Shown here: positions 8,438-17,508 of the stretch, one piece after another
Layout of the letters: the number at the start of each line of letters is the position of its first letter
Numbering within the stretch: position 1 is the stretch's first letter
Assembly: GCF_025210435.1 (NCBI RefSeq)
Contig: NZ_JAOART010000004.1
Coordinates: 1 to 50,270 of the forward strand
Direction of reading: 5' to 3'
Source: Anaeromicrobium sp.
Lineage (GTDB): Bacteria; Bacillota; Clostridia; Peptostreptococcales; Thermotaleaceae
DNA length: 50,270 nt
Notes under the pieces: model-generated
Seen by the model: only the letters and a program-made list of their open reading frames with translations
Databases searched by the model: none
What the model was told of the DNA's origin: nothing
Made by a program: the position numbers and the translations under genes

Positions 8438-8469
8438 AGGACAGTTACAGAAAAACTGTTCTTTTTTTT
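8438..8469 (+). terminator. Terminator after coiled-coil gene
   Basis: AGGACAGTT and AACTGTTCT form a stem with a short A-rich loop, followed directly by eight T residues. Confidence 0.8.
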
Positions 8470-8513
8470 ATTTATAGAAAAGATTAGTAGTCAATAGCAA
8501 AACCCTTAACTCT

Positions 8514-8720
8514 TATAGATTTCTTGGTTTTAAAATTGCTTTATACATTTATCTTTATGGAAAAACATAGAATTAATTTTATTAGGTTAGCCGTTGGTCG
8601 TTAGTAGTTATTGGTTTTAACGAAAGACAACTAACGATTAACGACTTACCGAATCCAACAAACCCTTTAATTACCAAAAACATTTTTGTATAAAATTAAT
8701 TTATTACTACGAAATCTATA
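8514..8720 (-). mobile_element. 207-bp palindromic element, family 2, copy 1
   Basis: The element is bounded by TATAGATTTC (8514-8523) and its reverse complement GAAATCTATA (8711-8720). It is about 85-90 percent identical to the reverse complement of 17509-17715, which has exactly the same length. The centre (8586-8650) is a heptamer-phased palindrome. No reading frame is present. The TA at both ends would fit a TA target duplication as made by IS630/mariner-type transposases, but the empty site cannot be seen. Confidence 0.75.
8586..8655. repeat. Heptamer-phased palindrome inside family 2 element
   Basis: The units in order are GTTAGCC, GTTGGTC, GTTAGTA, GTTATTG, GTTTTAA, CGAAAGA, CAACTAA, CGATTAA, CGACTTA, CCGAATC. 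Left GTT units mirror right AA-ending units around the centre. Confidence 0.7.
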
Positions 8721-9078
8721 ACCAATAACCAATAGCTAACAACCTCTTGACACTTACATCCTCTAATTCCACAATTAGCTATCACCTGCAATATTACATA
8801 CTTGTTATAATTTGTAACATAACTGTAATTGTATTCCTGTGATATTATGGTTATACTGTATATAGATTACAAGGGAATGATTTACAAGGGTAACATTTCC
8901 TAATATTACATGATTATTACAAATACTTAAATTTATTGACTAATATGTAATTAATTAATATAATTGGTAATGAATTCAATTAAATTGATTTTTTTAACAA
9001 CTAGGTTGTTGAAGATAATAGGTACATATTTTACCTATTGAAAAATTTTAAGAAGGTATTTTAAAGGAGGAAATTTAA
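8721..9078 (+). other. Leader region of S-layer gene 3
   Basis: A one-sided heptamer run (AACCAAT, AACCAAT, AGCTAAC, AACCTCT) begins at 8720, at the end of the element. The promoter lies at 8829-8857, and about 215 bases of AT-rich untranslated leader follow before the ribosome site AAAGGAGG. No small gene was found. Confidence 0.5.
8829..8857 (+). promoter_or_regulatory. Promoter of S-layer gene 3
   Basis: TTGTAT (8829-8834) and TATACT (8852-8857) have 17-base spacing. The upstream TTGTAACATAACTGTAA resembles, less exactly, the block shared by the other S-layer promoters. Confidence 0.55.
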
Positions 9079-11586
9079 ATGAAGAAAAGAGCTGCCTTAT
9101 TGGCAATGGCTGCAATGTTAGCACTAACTCCAGTAGCTGCATTTGCTAGTTCTGATAATACTGTATCAAAAGTAATAAGTGTTAAGGATGACGCTGAATT
9201 AATCAAAGACCCACCATTATTAAAAATTGAAAATGATGGAAACGACTGGGATACGTCTGGTGAAACTATTGTATTAAAATTTGACAATGCAGAATTGTTA
9301 AGTGATGTAGATGTTGCATACACTGTTACAACTGATGTTTATAAGACTGAGAAGACTAAAGAAGTTAGTTTTGAAGAATTATTAACTTGGAAAGTTAAAG
9401 ACAAAAATGGAAACACAATTACAGCAACAGACATGGAAAACTTAATTGAAACAAAATATGATATGGCTGCAGGTTCTATTGACGTAGTTGATAGTAGTGA
9501 ATATAAAAAAATCGAATTTACAGGTAAAAACATTACTAATGCTGAGGTTGTAGAAATAGATAAAAATGGTGATAAGAAATTAGAAATTAAAGTTAAAAAT
9601 GTCGGGGACGAAGGACAAGTTGAAATTCCTATGCTTGTAGAATTACAAGGTGATGGACCTGCTAAAGTAAAAGTTGATTCTAAGAGTAGACATTTAACTC
9701 AGGAAGAAGTTACTTTTGCTAATGGTGGATCAGGAGATACTTTAATTACTATAGATGATACTAATAACTTCTCAAATACTACAGTATTAGAGACTATTGA
9801 AATTGAAGAAGCAACAGAAGGTGCTTTACCTTACGATGAGGTTGAATACATCGAATTAGAATTAACTAAGGACTTTACATTTACTGAATTAAGTAAAGAC
9901 GAGGTAGAGGAATTACAAGGAAAAGGATCATATGATAGTAACACTAAATACTACGGTCAGTTATCTGGAGATTTCTTAAAGAAGTATGCTTCAAAGAAAG
10001 TAATGATTACAGACAAAAACTCTTTATTAGATGATGAATCATTAAAGATTTACTTTGATGGAAAAGAAGCAGACGATGACAGTAAAGGTAAAGTAAAAGG
10101 ATTTGTTGAATTAAAGGCTTTTGATGGTGGAATTGGATCTATGGACTTCAATGGATTTACAGCAAAAGCTACTAAGGATGCTGATGAAGGAACAGTTAAG
10201 GTAAAAGTTTCATCTAATGTGGACGAAATCGAAACAACTTCATTAGAAATAGGAAAATACTCTGAGTGGGCTATGATTGTTAAAGCTGATGGAGATCCAA
10301 AGGAAATTTACAATGCTCAATACGAAGAAGTAACTTCAAGTGGAGCTAGATATGACTCTAAAGTATTTACAGATGATGAATCTCATGAATTACAAACATT
10401 AATCATCGAAGAAGATGTTAATAATACTTGGGATGATGAAAAAGCTGTAGTTGTGGAATTACCTGATTGGGTAAAAATTATAGATGTAGATATTGATGGA
10501 GATTGTAAAGATGATCTTAAGGATGTAGCTATTGACGGAAATGAATTTGAGTTTACAGTAAGTAAAGAATACGGTGATGATGATAAGCAAATAGAATTAA
10601 CATTCTATACATCTGTAGAAGCTGGAAAGACTGGAGACATTGAGGCTAAAGTTTCTGGTAAAGCTTTAGATAATGAAGAGTTTGAAGTAGTATTAGGTAA
10701 AGCTTTAGCACCAGTTGAAATTAAAGTTGAAGAAACTAAATTAAAGGCTGGAGTTAGAGAACAAAAAATCGGAGATATTACTATCGCAGAAACTAAAGAA
10801 GGTATGATTAAGGATGGAGAAATCATTCTTGAATTAGATGATGATGATATGGAATGGGAAGACAGAAACATCAAAGTAGAAGTGGTAAAAGGTGACTTAG
10901 AAATTGAAGACGATGTTGATGTTGAAGATAATATCTTAACTATTACAGTGGAAAAAGAAAGTGATGAGCCATCTGTAATCAAGGTTAGTGGATTAGAAGT
11001 TGAATTAGATAGAGATATTGCAGAAGGTGGAATTGATATCGAATTCAAAGGAAATTCATTAATTAGAAATGGATATATAAAGAGCGATGCTGAAAATGCT
11101 CCATCTAAGTCTGAATTATTAGATCATCATGCAATCTTCACTAAAGATGAATACTCTAAAGTAGAAATCGGTAATGTAATCACTCCTGCAGATGATAACG
11201 TTCAAGGTGTTGCAGAAGCTAAGTTTGTAATCGGTCAAGCAGAATTCATGATGGGAGAAAATGTAGTAGTTGCTGACGTTGCTCCATACATCAAAGATGG
11301 AAGAACTATGTTATCTCTAAGCTTTGTTGCAAAAGCTCTAGGAGTAGAGTCTAACAACATTATGTGGGATGGAGAGACTAGATCAGTTACTATCTTCAAA
11401 GGAGATAGAATTGCTCAAGTACAAATCGGATCTAACAAATTAATGGTAAACGGTACTGCAGTTATGATGGATACTGCTGCTGAAATTAAAGATGGTAGAA
11501 CTATGTTACCAGTTGCTTATGTTGCTAAAGCTTTAGGAGCAGAAGTTGCTTGGGATGGAGCTACTAAGACAGTTACAATTAAGTAA
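9079..11586 (+). CDS. S-layer-type surface protein 3
   Basis: At 835 residues this is the largest of the three paralogs. It has a signal peptide almost identical to protein 2 (cleavage near AAFA-S), an acidic beta-rich body with extra insertions in its first half (around residues 75-160 and 260-330), and the same two C-terminal copper-amine-oxidase-N-like repeats (KDGRTMLSLSFVAKALG and KDGRTMLPVAYVAKALG). The strong site AAAGGAGGA precedes the ATG. Its codon use leans to GCT and GAT, unlike gene 1, which suggests a longer separate history or stronger expression. No catalytic motif is visible. It is likely a structural surface-layer component. Confidence 0.8.
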   Translation: MKKRAALLAMAAMLALTPVAAFASSDNTVSKVISVKDDAELIKDPPLLKIENDGNDWDTSGETIVLKFDNAELLSDVDVAYTVTTDVYKTEKTKEVSFEELLTWKVKDKNGNTITATDMENLIETKYDMAAGSIDVVDSSEYKKIEFTGKNITNAEVVEIDKNGDKKLEIKVKNVGDEGQVEIPMLVELQGDGPAKVKVDSKSRHLTQEEVTFANGGSGDTLITIDDTNNFSNTTVLETIEIEEATEGALPYDEVEYIELELTKDFTFTELSKDEVEELQGKGSYDSNTKYYGQLSGDFLKKYASKKVMITDKNSLLDDESLKIYFDGKEADDDSKGKVKGFVELKAFDGGIGSMDFNGFTAKATKDADEGTVKVKVSSNVDEIETTSLEIGKYSEWAMIVKADGDPKEIYNAQYEEVTSSGARYDSKVFTDDESHELQTLIIEEDVNNTWDDEKAVVVELPDWVKIIDVDIDGDCKDDLKDVAIDGNEFEFTVSKEYGDDDKQIELTFYTSVEAGKTGDIEAKVSGKALDNEEFEVVLGKALAPVEIKVEETKLKAGVREQKIGDITIAETKEGMIKDGEIILELDDDDMEWEDRNIKVEVVKGDLEIEDDVDVEDNILTITVEKESDEPSVIKVSGLEVELDRDIAEGGIDIEFKGNSLIRNGYIKSDAENAPSKSELLDHHAIFTKDEYSKVEIGNVITPADDNVQGVAEAKFVIGQAEFMMGENVVVADVAPYIKDGRTMLSLSFVAKALGVESNNIMWDGETRSVTIFKGDRIAQVQIGSNKLMVNGTAVMMDTAAEIKDGRTMLPVAYVAKALGAEVAWDGATKTVTIK

Positions 11587-11604
11587 TTGAACTTAAGCTA
11601 ATAT

Positions 11605-11638
11605 AAAGAGATTGAGGGTTACCTCAATCTCTTTTTTT
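11605..11638 (+). terminator. Terminator of S-layer gene 3
   Basis: AAAGAGATTGAGG (11605-11617) and CCTCAATCTCTTT (11622-11634) pair perfectly around a GTTA loop, with a seven-T tail. Confidence 0.9.
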
Positions 11639-11644
11639 AAATAG

Positions 11645-11714
11645 GTTAATCCTTAGTGGTTATTTGTTAGTGGTATTAACTATTAATAAATAACCACTAA
11701 GGACTAACCTAAGT
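11645..11714. repeat. Heptamer-phased palindrome
   Basis: Units from 11645 are GTTAATC, CTTAGTG, GTTATTT, GTTAGTG, GTATTAA, CTATTAA, TAAATAA, CCACTAA, GGACTAA, CCTAAGT. The arms 11643-11669 and 11683-11710 form a long stem with few mismatches. Confidence 0.7.
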
Positions 11715-11762
11715 TAATATTTTCTTAATAAAATGTTAAGACATTTATCTATAGCCATGTGC

Positions 11763-11768
11763 TATAAT
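11763..11768 (+). promoter_or_regulatory. Probable -10 box of the TolC-like gene
   Basis: TATAAT is preceded by GTGC and lies 42 bases before the start codon. No convincing -35 box is seen at the right distance (GACATT at 11740 is the best). Confidence 0.4.
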
Positions 11769-11809
11769 TTATACATATAAAACTAGGTAAAAATCAAGGA
11801 GATGAAACT

Positions 11810-13288
11810 ATGAAGAAAATAAAATATATGGCCCTTGCCCTAATTATGGCAGCTACCTCTATAGTCCCTGTATTTGCAGATAGTATTGATTTAACATTTG
11901 AAAGAGGAAGTTTAGATTATAAAATTGGAGAAGAAACTAAAAAAATATCTGAACCTATATATGCTAAAAATGATAAAATAATGGTTCCCATAGAATACAT
12001 AGATGAAGCATTTCAGTTAGAGGAAAAAGATGTTCAGTGGAATCAATACGATGATAGTTTGACCATATATAGTGGAAATAAAATAATTCAAATGAAAATT
12101 GGGGATAATACTATGTACACTGATAATGGTAGAACTATGCTAAGTGTTGCACCTGAAAGAAAAAACTTAGTATATATGTTTCCAATAGAAGATATAGCTA
12201 AAGAAATAGGTGTAAAATATAAAGAAGATAATGGAAAAATCACCTTTCAAATTGAAAAAGTAGAAAGTGTAGATGCATATGACTATAATTACGAGTCATT
12301 ACTTCAGATCGCATATAAAAATAGTAAAGATTTAAAAAAGGTAGATTTAAGTATAGAAAAGGCAGAAGAATTATTAGATGATGCTAGAGACGATGTGAAA
12401 AGTGTACCTAAGGGCATAGGTAATGGGGGCATAAATGGAAAGAAGAACTCTGAATATAGAAAATTTAGAAGTCAAGAGTTTGCCAAGGAAAAGGCAAAAA
12501 GAGATGTGGATACTACTAAGGAAAAAATTCAATATGAATTAGAAGGTGCATATTACAATTTACTAAAGGCAATGGAGGATAAAGAGTTAGCTCAAATGAA
12601 GGTAGATGTATTTAAAGATACTATGAATCAAACTAATATTAAATTTGAAAATGGTATGGCTAGTGAATATGAAAAAAATAAGGCTGAGAGAAGTTATAAA
12701 GAAGCTGAAAAGACTTATGAAATGGCAAAAAAAAGTGAGCAAATTGCCTATGAAGCATTAAACTATTTTGTGGGATTAAGTGCAGATAGTAGATATGAAT
12801 TAGATAAAAATATAACCATGAAAGAATTAAAAGATTATGAAATTGATGTAGAATCCCATATTCCTTCAACAATTAATAATAGTCCAGACATATGGGCACT
12901 AGAGGAGCAAATAGAGTTAGGTGAGTTAGGTTTAAGGCTATTTGTATTTAATGTTGGAACTAATTATGAAGCCACTAAAATAGACGTACAAACTTCTAAA
13001 ATAAATTTAAGGCATATTAAAGAAAAGTATGAAGAATCCTTAAGAAAGTTAAATACAAGTATTAAGACATTAGAGGATAAATATGAAAGTGACACTATTG
13101 CACATGAAAAGGCTAAAGACGATTATGAGCTAGCTCAACTAAATGAAACTTTAGGCTTAGCCATTCCTCTAGATGTGAAAAAAGCAGAACTACAATTAGA
13201 AAATACTAAAAATACATTAAGTGAAACCATAAGAACATATAATAAAACTGTAGAAGCATATTTAAAACCATGGGTAGCACCACAATAA
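11810..13288 (+). CDS. Secreted TolC-like coiled-coil protein with copper-amine-oxidase-N-like domain
   Basis: The 492-residue protein has a signal peptide (MKKIKYMA, cleavage near VFA-D). Residues ~25-155 resemble the copper-amine-oxidase-N domain of the S-layer proteins (PIYAKNDKIMVPIEYIDEAF, NNGRTML-like DNGRTMLSV). From about residue 165 to the end it is long alpha-helical coiled coil with the pattern of TolC-family efflux proteins (AYKNSKDLKKVDLSIEKAEE, the YNLLKAMEDKELAQMKVDV helix, YELAQLNETLGLAIPLDVKK). TolC proteins normally cross an outer membrane. In a one-membrane bacterium the helices may span the wall or S-layer instead. It follows the S-layer genes, has its own terminator, and starts with ATG behind AAGGAGA. 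Family resemblance is good; role is inferred. Confidence 0.72.
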   Translation: MKKIKYMALALIMAATSIVPVFADSIDLTFERGSLDYKIGEETKKISEPIYAKNDKIMVPIEYIDEAFQLEEKDVQWNQYDDSLTIYSGNKIIQMKIGDNTMYTDNGRTMLSVAPERKNLVYMFPIEDIAKEIGVKYKEDNGKITFQIEKVESVDAYDYNYESLLQIAYKNSKDLKKVDLSIEKAEELLDDARDDVKSVPKGIGNGGINGKKNSEYRKFRSQEFAKEKAKRDVDTTKEKIQYELEGAYYNLLKAMEDKELAQMKVDVFKDTMNQTNIKFENGMASEYEKNKAERSYKEAEKTYEMAKKSEQIAYEALNYFVGLSADSRYELDKNITMKELKDYEIDVESHIPSTINNSPDIWALEEQIELGELGLRLFVFNVGTNYEATKIDVQTSKINLRHIKEKYEESLRKLNTSIKTLEDKYESDTIAHEKAKDDYELAQLNETLGLAIPLDVKKAELQLENTKNTLSETIRTYNKTVEAYLKPWVAPQ

Positions 13289-13292
13289 ATAG

Positions 13293-13323
13293 AAATGGCG
13301 AGGGATGAAATCCTTGCCATTTT
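13293..13323 (+). terminator. Terminator of TolC-like gene
   Basis: AAATGGCGAGGGAT pairs with ATCCTTGCCATTT (G-T pair included) around a short loop, and the T run is brief. Confidence 0.75.
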
Positions 13324-13507
13324 GTGTTTATACATTCAATTAACAATTCACATAGAATTTATTTTAGTCATAAAGTCACAATATTGTAGAATACAAAGAA
13401 AAAAATACAATAACTACTGAAAAAAAAGGATTTTGTAAATCTACATAGAATATATATATGTTAAAAGTATGGGCGAAAAAGCGAGTAGGTAAAAGGAGGA
13501 GCACATA

Positions 13508-15421
13508 GTGAAAAAAATAATTGGAATTCTTACAGCAGTATTTATACTATGTATGAGTATGATAACAGGATTTGCAGAAATCAGATTTTCAGATGTACCA
13601 AATAACCATTGGGCTAAACCTTACATAGGCAATATGGCGTCAAAGAATATAATAAAAGGTGAGATGAATAATGCTACTTTAAGTATAAAATTTAGACCAG
13701 AAGATAATGTGACTTATGTGGAAGCAATACAAATGATATATAATCTTTTAAGAGAGACTAATCACTTAGACAAATCTGTAAATATTTCAGGAACAAAGGT
13801 CCTTTTAAGTAGTGCAAATGTACCTACATGGGCTCATGAAGCTGTAGGATATAGTCTTAAAAAGGGAATAATTATGAGTGGTGATTTAATGGCCTTTACT
13901 AAAAGTGGACAACAAGTTCCAGCAAAAAAGCAGGATATATCCATATTTATAGGTAAGGCTTTAAAAAAGAAAACAGAAGCCTTTCCAACTAAAATATATA
14001 ACTTTGTAGATGCAGAAACCATTAAATCTGCAGCAGTGCCCTATGTGGATTTGCTAGTTCGTGAAGGTATCGTTAAGGGAGATAGCCAAAACAAATTTAA
14101 TCCTAACTCAAAGGTGACTAGAGCTGTAATGGCTACCATGTGTTCAAATACATACGATGTTATGATAAAGGATGTAAGTAGTAATAATACAACTAATAAT
14201 AGTAGTACAAGTACAAGTAATAATACTTCTACTGATACGGAAGAAAAGAAAGAAGAAAAAGAGATAAAGATAGTAATGTATGTGGCAGAGGATATAGATA
14301 GAGTTGTGGTAAAAGATGATAAAGGTACTGAACAAATATATGATACCAAAAGAGCTAAAATATATAAAAATGGTAAGGAAATTGATTTAGATGATTTAAA
14401 ATTAGATGATGAAATAACTTTAGAGTTTGAAGATAGTGTTCTTAAGAAGATAGAAGTTGTAAATGGATTAGTGGAATATGAAGGAAAAGTAGTGTCCATT
14501 GAAGATGAAGGGGCCTACTATAAATTAGTAACTCGAGATAGGAATAATTTAGTACTTAAAAAGGAATTTAAAATTTATGATGATACGAAAATTTATATAG
14601 GAAGCAATAAAGTATCTGCGGGAAAAATAAAAGAAAATGAGTATATATACATAGAATATAAGGGGAATAAAATAGAAAAGATAGACCTTATAGGTTCTGG
14701 TAAGAAAGTGGAAATGGATGGCATATTAGTATCTGAAGTCCAATTTAAAGAATATCCAATTCTTAAATTTAAAATAAATACGGGAGATATCCTAGAATAT
14801 GAGATAGATGATGATGCAGATATTGAAAGAGATGATGATGATGCTGATTTAGATGAACTTAAAAAGGGAGATATAGTAACCGTTGAAATATATAAAAACA
14901 AAATAGAGGATATAGAGGCTACTAGTATTAAAGAAGATGGTGATGATGAAGGAATAATTAAGGAATTGATCATAGGAAGTCCTTCTAAAATAACTATTCA
15001 AAGAAAGAACAAACAGTTAAAGACCTATGAAGTAGGCCAAAATGTAGATGTGGAAATAGATAGGGAAGATAAGGACTTTGGAGATTTAAAGTTAAATTAT
15101 TATGTGGAAATAGAAATTGAAAGTGGAGAAGTAACTGAGATAGAAGCAGAAGAAGGATATCAAAATGAGAGCATAACAGGAGAAGTGACTAAGGTATATA
15201 AGGAATATGATAGATTAAGTGTAAAGTACTATAAAGACAAAGAAAATGAATATGATAAAATCTCCATAGTGGTGACTGATAAAACTACAATAATAGATGA
15301 AGATGGAGATAAAAGCAGTCATATAAGCACAGTGGACGAAGATGACAATGTGTTCATAGATGGATATTATGATGATGATTTATTCATAGCACAGAAAATA
15401 TTAATATTAGGTGGTAATTAA
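13508..15421 (+). CDS. SLH-domain cell-surface protein
   Basis: The 637-residue protein has a signal peptide (cleavage near GFA-E) and three S-layer-homology domains in residues ~25-220: RFSDVPNNHWAKPYIGNMAS, then WAHEAVGYSLKKGIIMSG, then YVDLLVREGIVKGDSQNKFN. SLH triplets bind pyruvylated wall polymers, so the protein should be held on the wall. A Ser/Thr/Asn linker (about 220-245) leads to a very acidic C-terminal half of repeated short beta segments with no match I recognise. The start is GTG at 13508, eight bases after AAAGGAGGA. Unlike the three S-layer paralogs it anchors by SLH rather than by copper-amine-oxidase-like repeats, so the cluster contains two anchoring systems. Confidence 0.85.
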   Translation: MKKIIGILTAVFILCMSMITGFAEIRFSDVPNNHWAKPYIGNMASKNIIKGEMNNATLSIKFRPEDNVTYVEAIQMIYNLLRETNHLDKSVNISGTKVLLSSANVPTWAHEAVGYSLKKGIIMSGDLMAFTKSGQQVPAKKQDISIFIGKALKKKTEAFPTKIYNFVDAETIKSAAVPYVDLLVREGIVKGDSQNKFNPNSKVTRAVMATMCSNTYDVMIKDVSSNNTTNNSSTSTSNNTSTDTEEKKEEKEIKIVMYVAEDIDRVVVKDDKGTEQIYDTKRAKIYKNGKEIDLDDLKLDDEITLEFEDSVLKKIEVVNGLVEYEGKVVSIEDEGAYYKLVTRDRNNLVLKKEFKIYDDTKIYIGSNKVSAGKIKENEYIYIEYKGNKIEKIDLIGSGKKVEMDGILVSEVQFKEYPILKFKINTGDILEYEIDDDADIERDDDDADLDELKKGDIVTVEIYKNKIEDIEATSIKEDGDDEGIIKELIIGSPSKITIQRKNKQLKTYEVGQNVDVEIDREDKDFGDLKLNYYVEIEIESGEVTEIEAEEGYQNESITGEVTKVYKEYDRLSVKYYKDKENEYDKISIVVTDKTTIIDEDGDKSSHISTVDEDDNVFIDGYYDDDLFIAQKILILGGN

Positions 15422-15425
15422 AATC

Positions 15426-15450
15426 TAGGGGGTTCTTGCCCCTATTTTTT
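15426..15450 (+). terminator. Terminator of SLH gene
   Basis: TAGGGG and CCCCTA flank a 7-base loop, followed by six T. Confidence 0.8.
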
Positions 15451-15578
15451 AATATAGTGGAGAAAAAAATTTGAATTATATCTGAAAGATTATAATATGA
15501 ATGTATGAATATTATGATTAAGAGCAACTTTAAATATTATATGAATTTATACATGATAAATAATTATGAGGTGATCTT

Positions 15579-16061
15579 ATGGAAAAATTACAAAAACTAT
15601 CAGAACATTATAAGTGGGCCCAATTTCAATCTACTAAGGTTGCACTGGAAATAAAGAAGACCACAGAAATGATAGAATATGTTCATAGTAATTTTTTTGA
15701 AAAGTATGGCACTACTAACACAAAATTTAATGTATTAGTTATTTTAAGCAGAGGCCCTAAAGAGGGCATGATGCTCTCTGAAATAGGTGAAAAAATGGTA
15801 GTTACTAAGGCTAATATGACAGGTCTTATAGATAGGTTAGAAAAGGATGGTTTAGTAGAAAGGATAAGGGATTCTAAGGATAGGCGAAAAATAAGGGCTG
15901 TCCTTACTACAAAGGGAAAGGATTTTGTGGAGAAACTAGTAGAAGTGTACTCCATATGGATTAAAACATTTATGGATGGATACCAGAAGGAGACGGAACA
16001 AATATTTTCCTTAATGAAATTAATTCAAGATAGAACGATGGTGTTAAATGAAAGTATTTAG
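15579..16061 (+). CDS. MarR-family transcriptional regulator
   Basis: The 160-residue protein has the MarR winged-helix layout: helices to about residue 50, the DNA-reading helix near TKANMTGLIDRLEKDG (85-100), and the wing DSKDRRKIRAVLTTKG (105-120), followed by dimerisation helices. MarR proteins usually repress neighbouring genes and release DNA when they bind a small acidic or aromatic ligand. It is encoded 147 bases ahead of kal and kce in the same direction, with the kal promoter between, so it is a fair candidate for their regulator. The ATG follows GAGGTGAT. The ligand is unknown. Confidence 0.88.
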   Translation: MEKLQKLSEHYKWAQFQSTKVALEIKKTTEMIEYVHSNFFEKYGTTNTKFNVLVILSRGPKEGMMLSEIGEKMVVTKANMTGLIDRLEKDGLVERIRDSKDRRKIRAVLTTKGKDFVEKLVEVYSIWIKTFMDGYQKETEQIFSLMKLIQDRTMVLNESI

Positions 16062-16123
16062 ACAATAAATTAACAGTTTAAAATAAGCATAAGTAGGAAA
16101 GTTTAAATCCATATAAATAATCT

Positions 16124-16152
16124 TAGAATTATTTAAAAACCTGTGATATAAT
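16124..16152 (+). promoter_or_regulatory. Probable promoter of kal-kce
   Basis: A weak TAGAAT -35 (16124-16129) and a TATAAT -10 (16147-16152) are 17 bases apart, about 56 bases before the kal start codon. Confidence 0.45.
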
Positions 16153-16207
16153 AAATCTGGGCAGATGTTATGATTTAATTCCTCGGGCTAAATAGGAGGA
16201 ATTTAAA

Positions 16208-16597
16208 ATGGAAAAAGCGTTAATTAGAATGAGAATGAGCAGTCACGATGCACACTATGGTGGAAATTTAGTAGATGGAGCTAGAATGCTTCAATTATTC
16301 GGAGATGTGGCAACTGAGCTTTTAATCAGACAAGATGGAGATGAAGGTTTATTTGCTGGATACGAAAAAGTAGAATTTAAAGCACCTGTATTCGCTGGAG
16401 ACTATATTGAAGCTGAAGGTGAAATAATTAAATTAGGAAACTCATCTAGAAAAATGAAGTTCGTTGCTAGAAAGGTAATCGTACCAAGACCAGACATTAA
16501 TGACTCAGCTTGTGACGTATTAGAAGAGCCAATTATTGTATGTGAAGCTATTGGAACTTGCGTAACACCTAAGGACAAGCAAAGAACTAACAAGTAA
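16208..16597 (+). CDS. kal: 3-aminobutyryl-CoA ammonia-lyase
   Basis: The 129-residue hot-dog-fold protein matches the lysine-fermentation deaminase that turns L-3-aminobutyryl-CoA into crotonyl-CoA and ammonia. Characteristic stretches are [20 protein letters not shown] and the helix [20 protein letters not shown], followed by [20 protein letters not shown]. The length is normal for the family. Kce follows after 23 bases and supplies its substrate, which makes the assignment firm. The ATG is seven bases behind AGGAGGAA. Lysine aminomutases and 3,5-diaminohexanoate dehydrogenase, the earlier steps, are not in this window. Confidence 0.92.
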   Translation: MEKALIRMRMSSHDAHYGGNLVDGARMLQLFGDVATELLIRQDGDEGLFAGYEKVEFKAPVFAGDYIEAEGEIIKLGNSSRKMKFVARKVIVPRPDINDSACDVLEEPIIVCEAIGTCVTPKDKQRTNK

Positions 16598-16620
16598 TTT
16601 TAGATGAGGAGGAAGATCTT

Positions 16621-17433
16621 ATGGAAAAATTAATTATAACGGCAGCTATGGTTGGAGCAGAAGTTACTAAAGAACAACAACCTAACCTTCCTATAACTCC
16701 AGATGAAATAGCACAAGCGGCATATGAATGCTATAAGGCAGGAGCAAGTATTGTACACGTTCATGCTAGAGACAAGGATGGAAATCCTACTCAAGACTTT
16801 GAAGTGTATAAGGAAATCAAAGAAAAGATTGAAGCTAAATGTAATATTATAGTTCAACCATCTACAGGGGGAGCTGTATGGCATAGTGCAGAAGAAAGAT
16901 TACAACCAGTAGACTTAAAACCTGAAATGGCTACATTAAGTGCTGGAACTTGTAACTTTGGACCAGATGTATTTATGAACTCTCAGGAGTACATGGAAAA
17001 GTTTTCAGCTAAAATGCTGGAAAATGGAGTAAAGCCAGAAATCGAAGTATTCGAAAGAGGTATGATTGATAATGCTTTAAGATTAGCTAAAAAGGGATTA
17101 TTAAAGACTCCTATTCACTTTGATTTTGTATTAGGTATCCCTGGAGCTTGTCCAGGAACTCCAGAAGATTTAATGCATATGGTAAGATGTATACCAGCTG
17201 ATTCTACTTGGACAGTAGCAGGTATTGGAAGAACTCAACTTACAATGTCTACTATGGGAATCCTTTTAGGAGGACACGTAAGAGTAGGATTTGAAGACAA
17301 TGTATATTACAAAAAAGGTGAACTTGCTACATCTAATGCACAATTAGTAGAAAGGGTAGCTAGACTAGCTAACGAATTAGGTAGACCAGTGGCTACTCCA
17401 GATGAAGCAAGAGAAATATTAGGACTAAAGTAA
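16621..17433 (+). CDS. kce: 3-keto-5-aminohexanoate cleavage enzyme
   Basis: This 270-residue TIM-barrel enzyme of the BKACE (DUF849) family condenses 3-keto-5-aminohexanoate with acetyl-CoA to give acetoacetate and 3-aminobutyryl-CoA in lysine fermentation. The metal ligands H46 and H48 (VHVHAR) and the acidic pair E225-D226 (RVGFEDN) are present, with STGG at 81-84 and ERGMIDN near 145-151. Glu at position 14, which I recall as contacting the substrate amino group in the characterised Kce, is also present. It is co-transcribed with kal (23-base gap, ribosome site GAGGAGGA). A second family member at 39527 lacks Glu14. Confidence 0.92.
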   Translation: MEKLIITAAMVGAEVTKEQQPNLPITPDEIAQAAYECYKAGASIVHVHARDKDGNPTQDFEVYKEIKEKIEAKCNIIVQPSTGGAVWHSAEERLQPVDLKPEMATLSAGTCNFGPDVFMNSQEYMEKFSAKMLENGVKPEIEVFERGMIDNALRLAKKGLLKTPIHFDFVLGIPGACPGTPEDLMHMVRCIPADSTWTVAGIGRTQLTMSTMGILLGGHVRVGFEDNVYYKKGELATSNAQLVERVARLANELGRPVATPDEAREILGLK

Positions 17434-17440
17434 TAGTTAT

Positions 17441-17476
17441 AAAGACTCTGAATAATGTTATTCAGAGTCTTTTGTT
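17441..17476 (+). terminator. Terminator of kal-kce
   Basis: AAAGACTCTGAATAA (17441-17455) and TTATTCAGAGTCTTT (17458-17472) are perfectly complementary, followed by a T-rich tail. Confidence 0.88.
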
Positions 17477-17508
17477 ATTAAAGTATCATTGTAGGTGACA
17501 GAATATAG

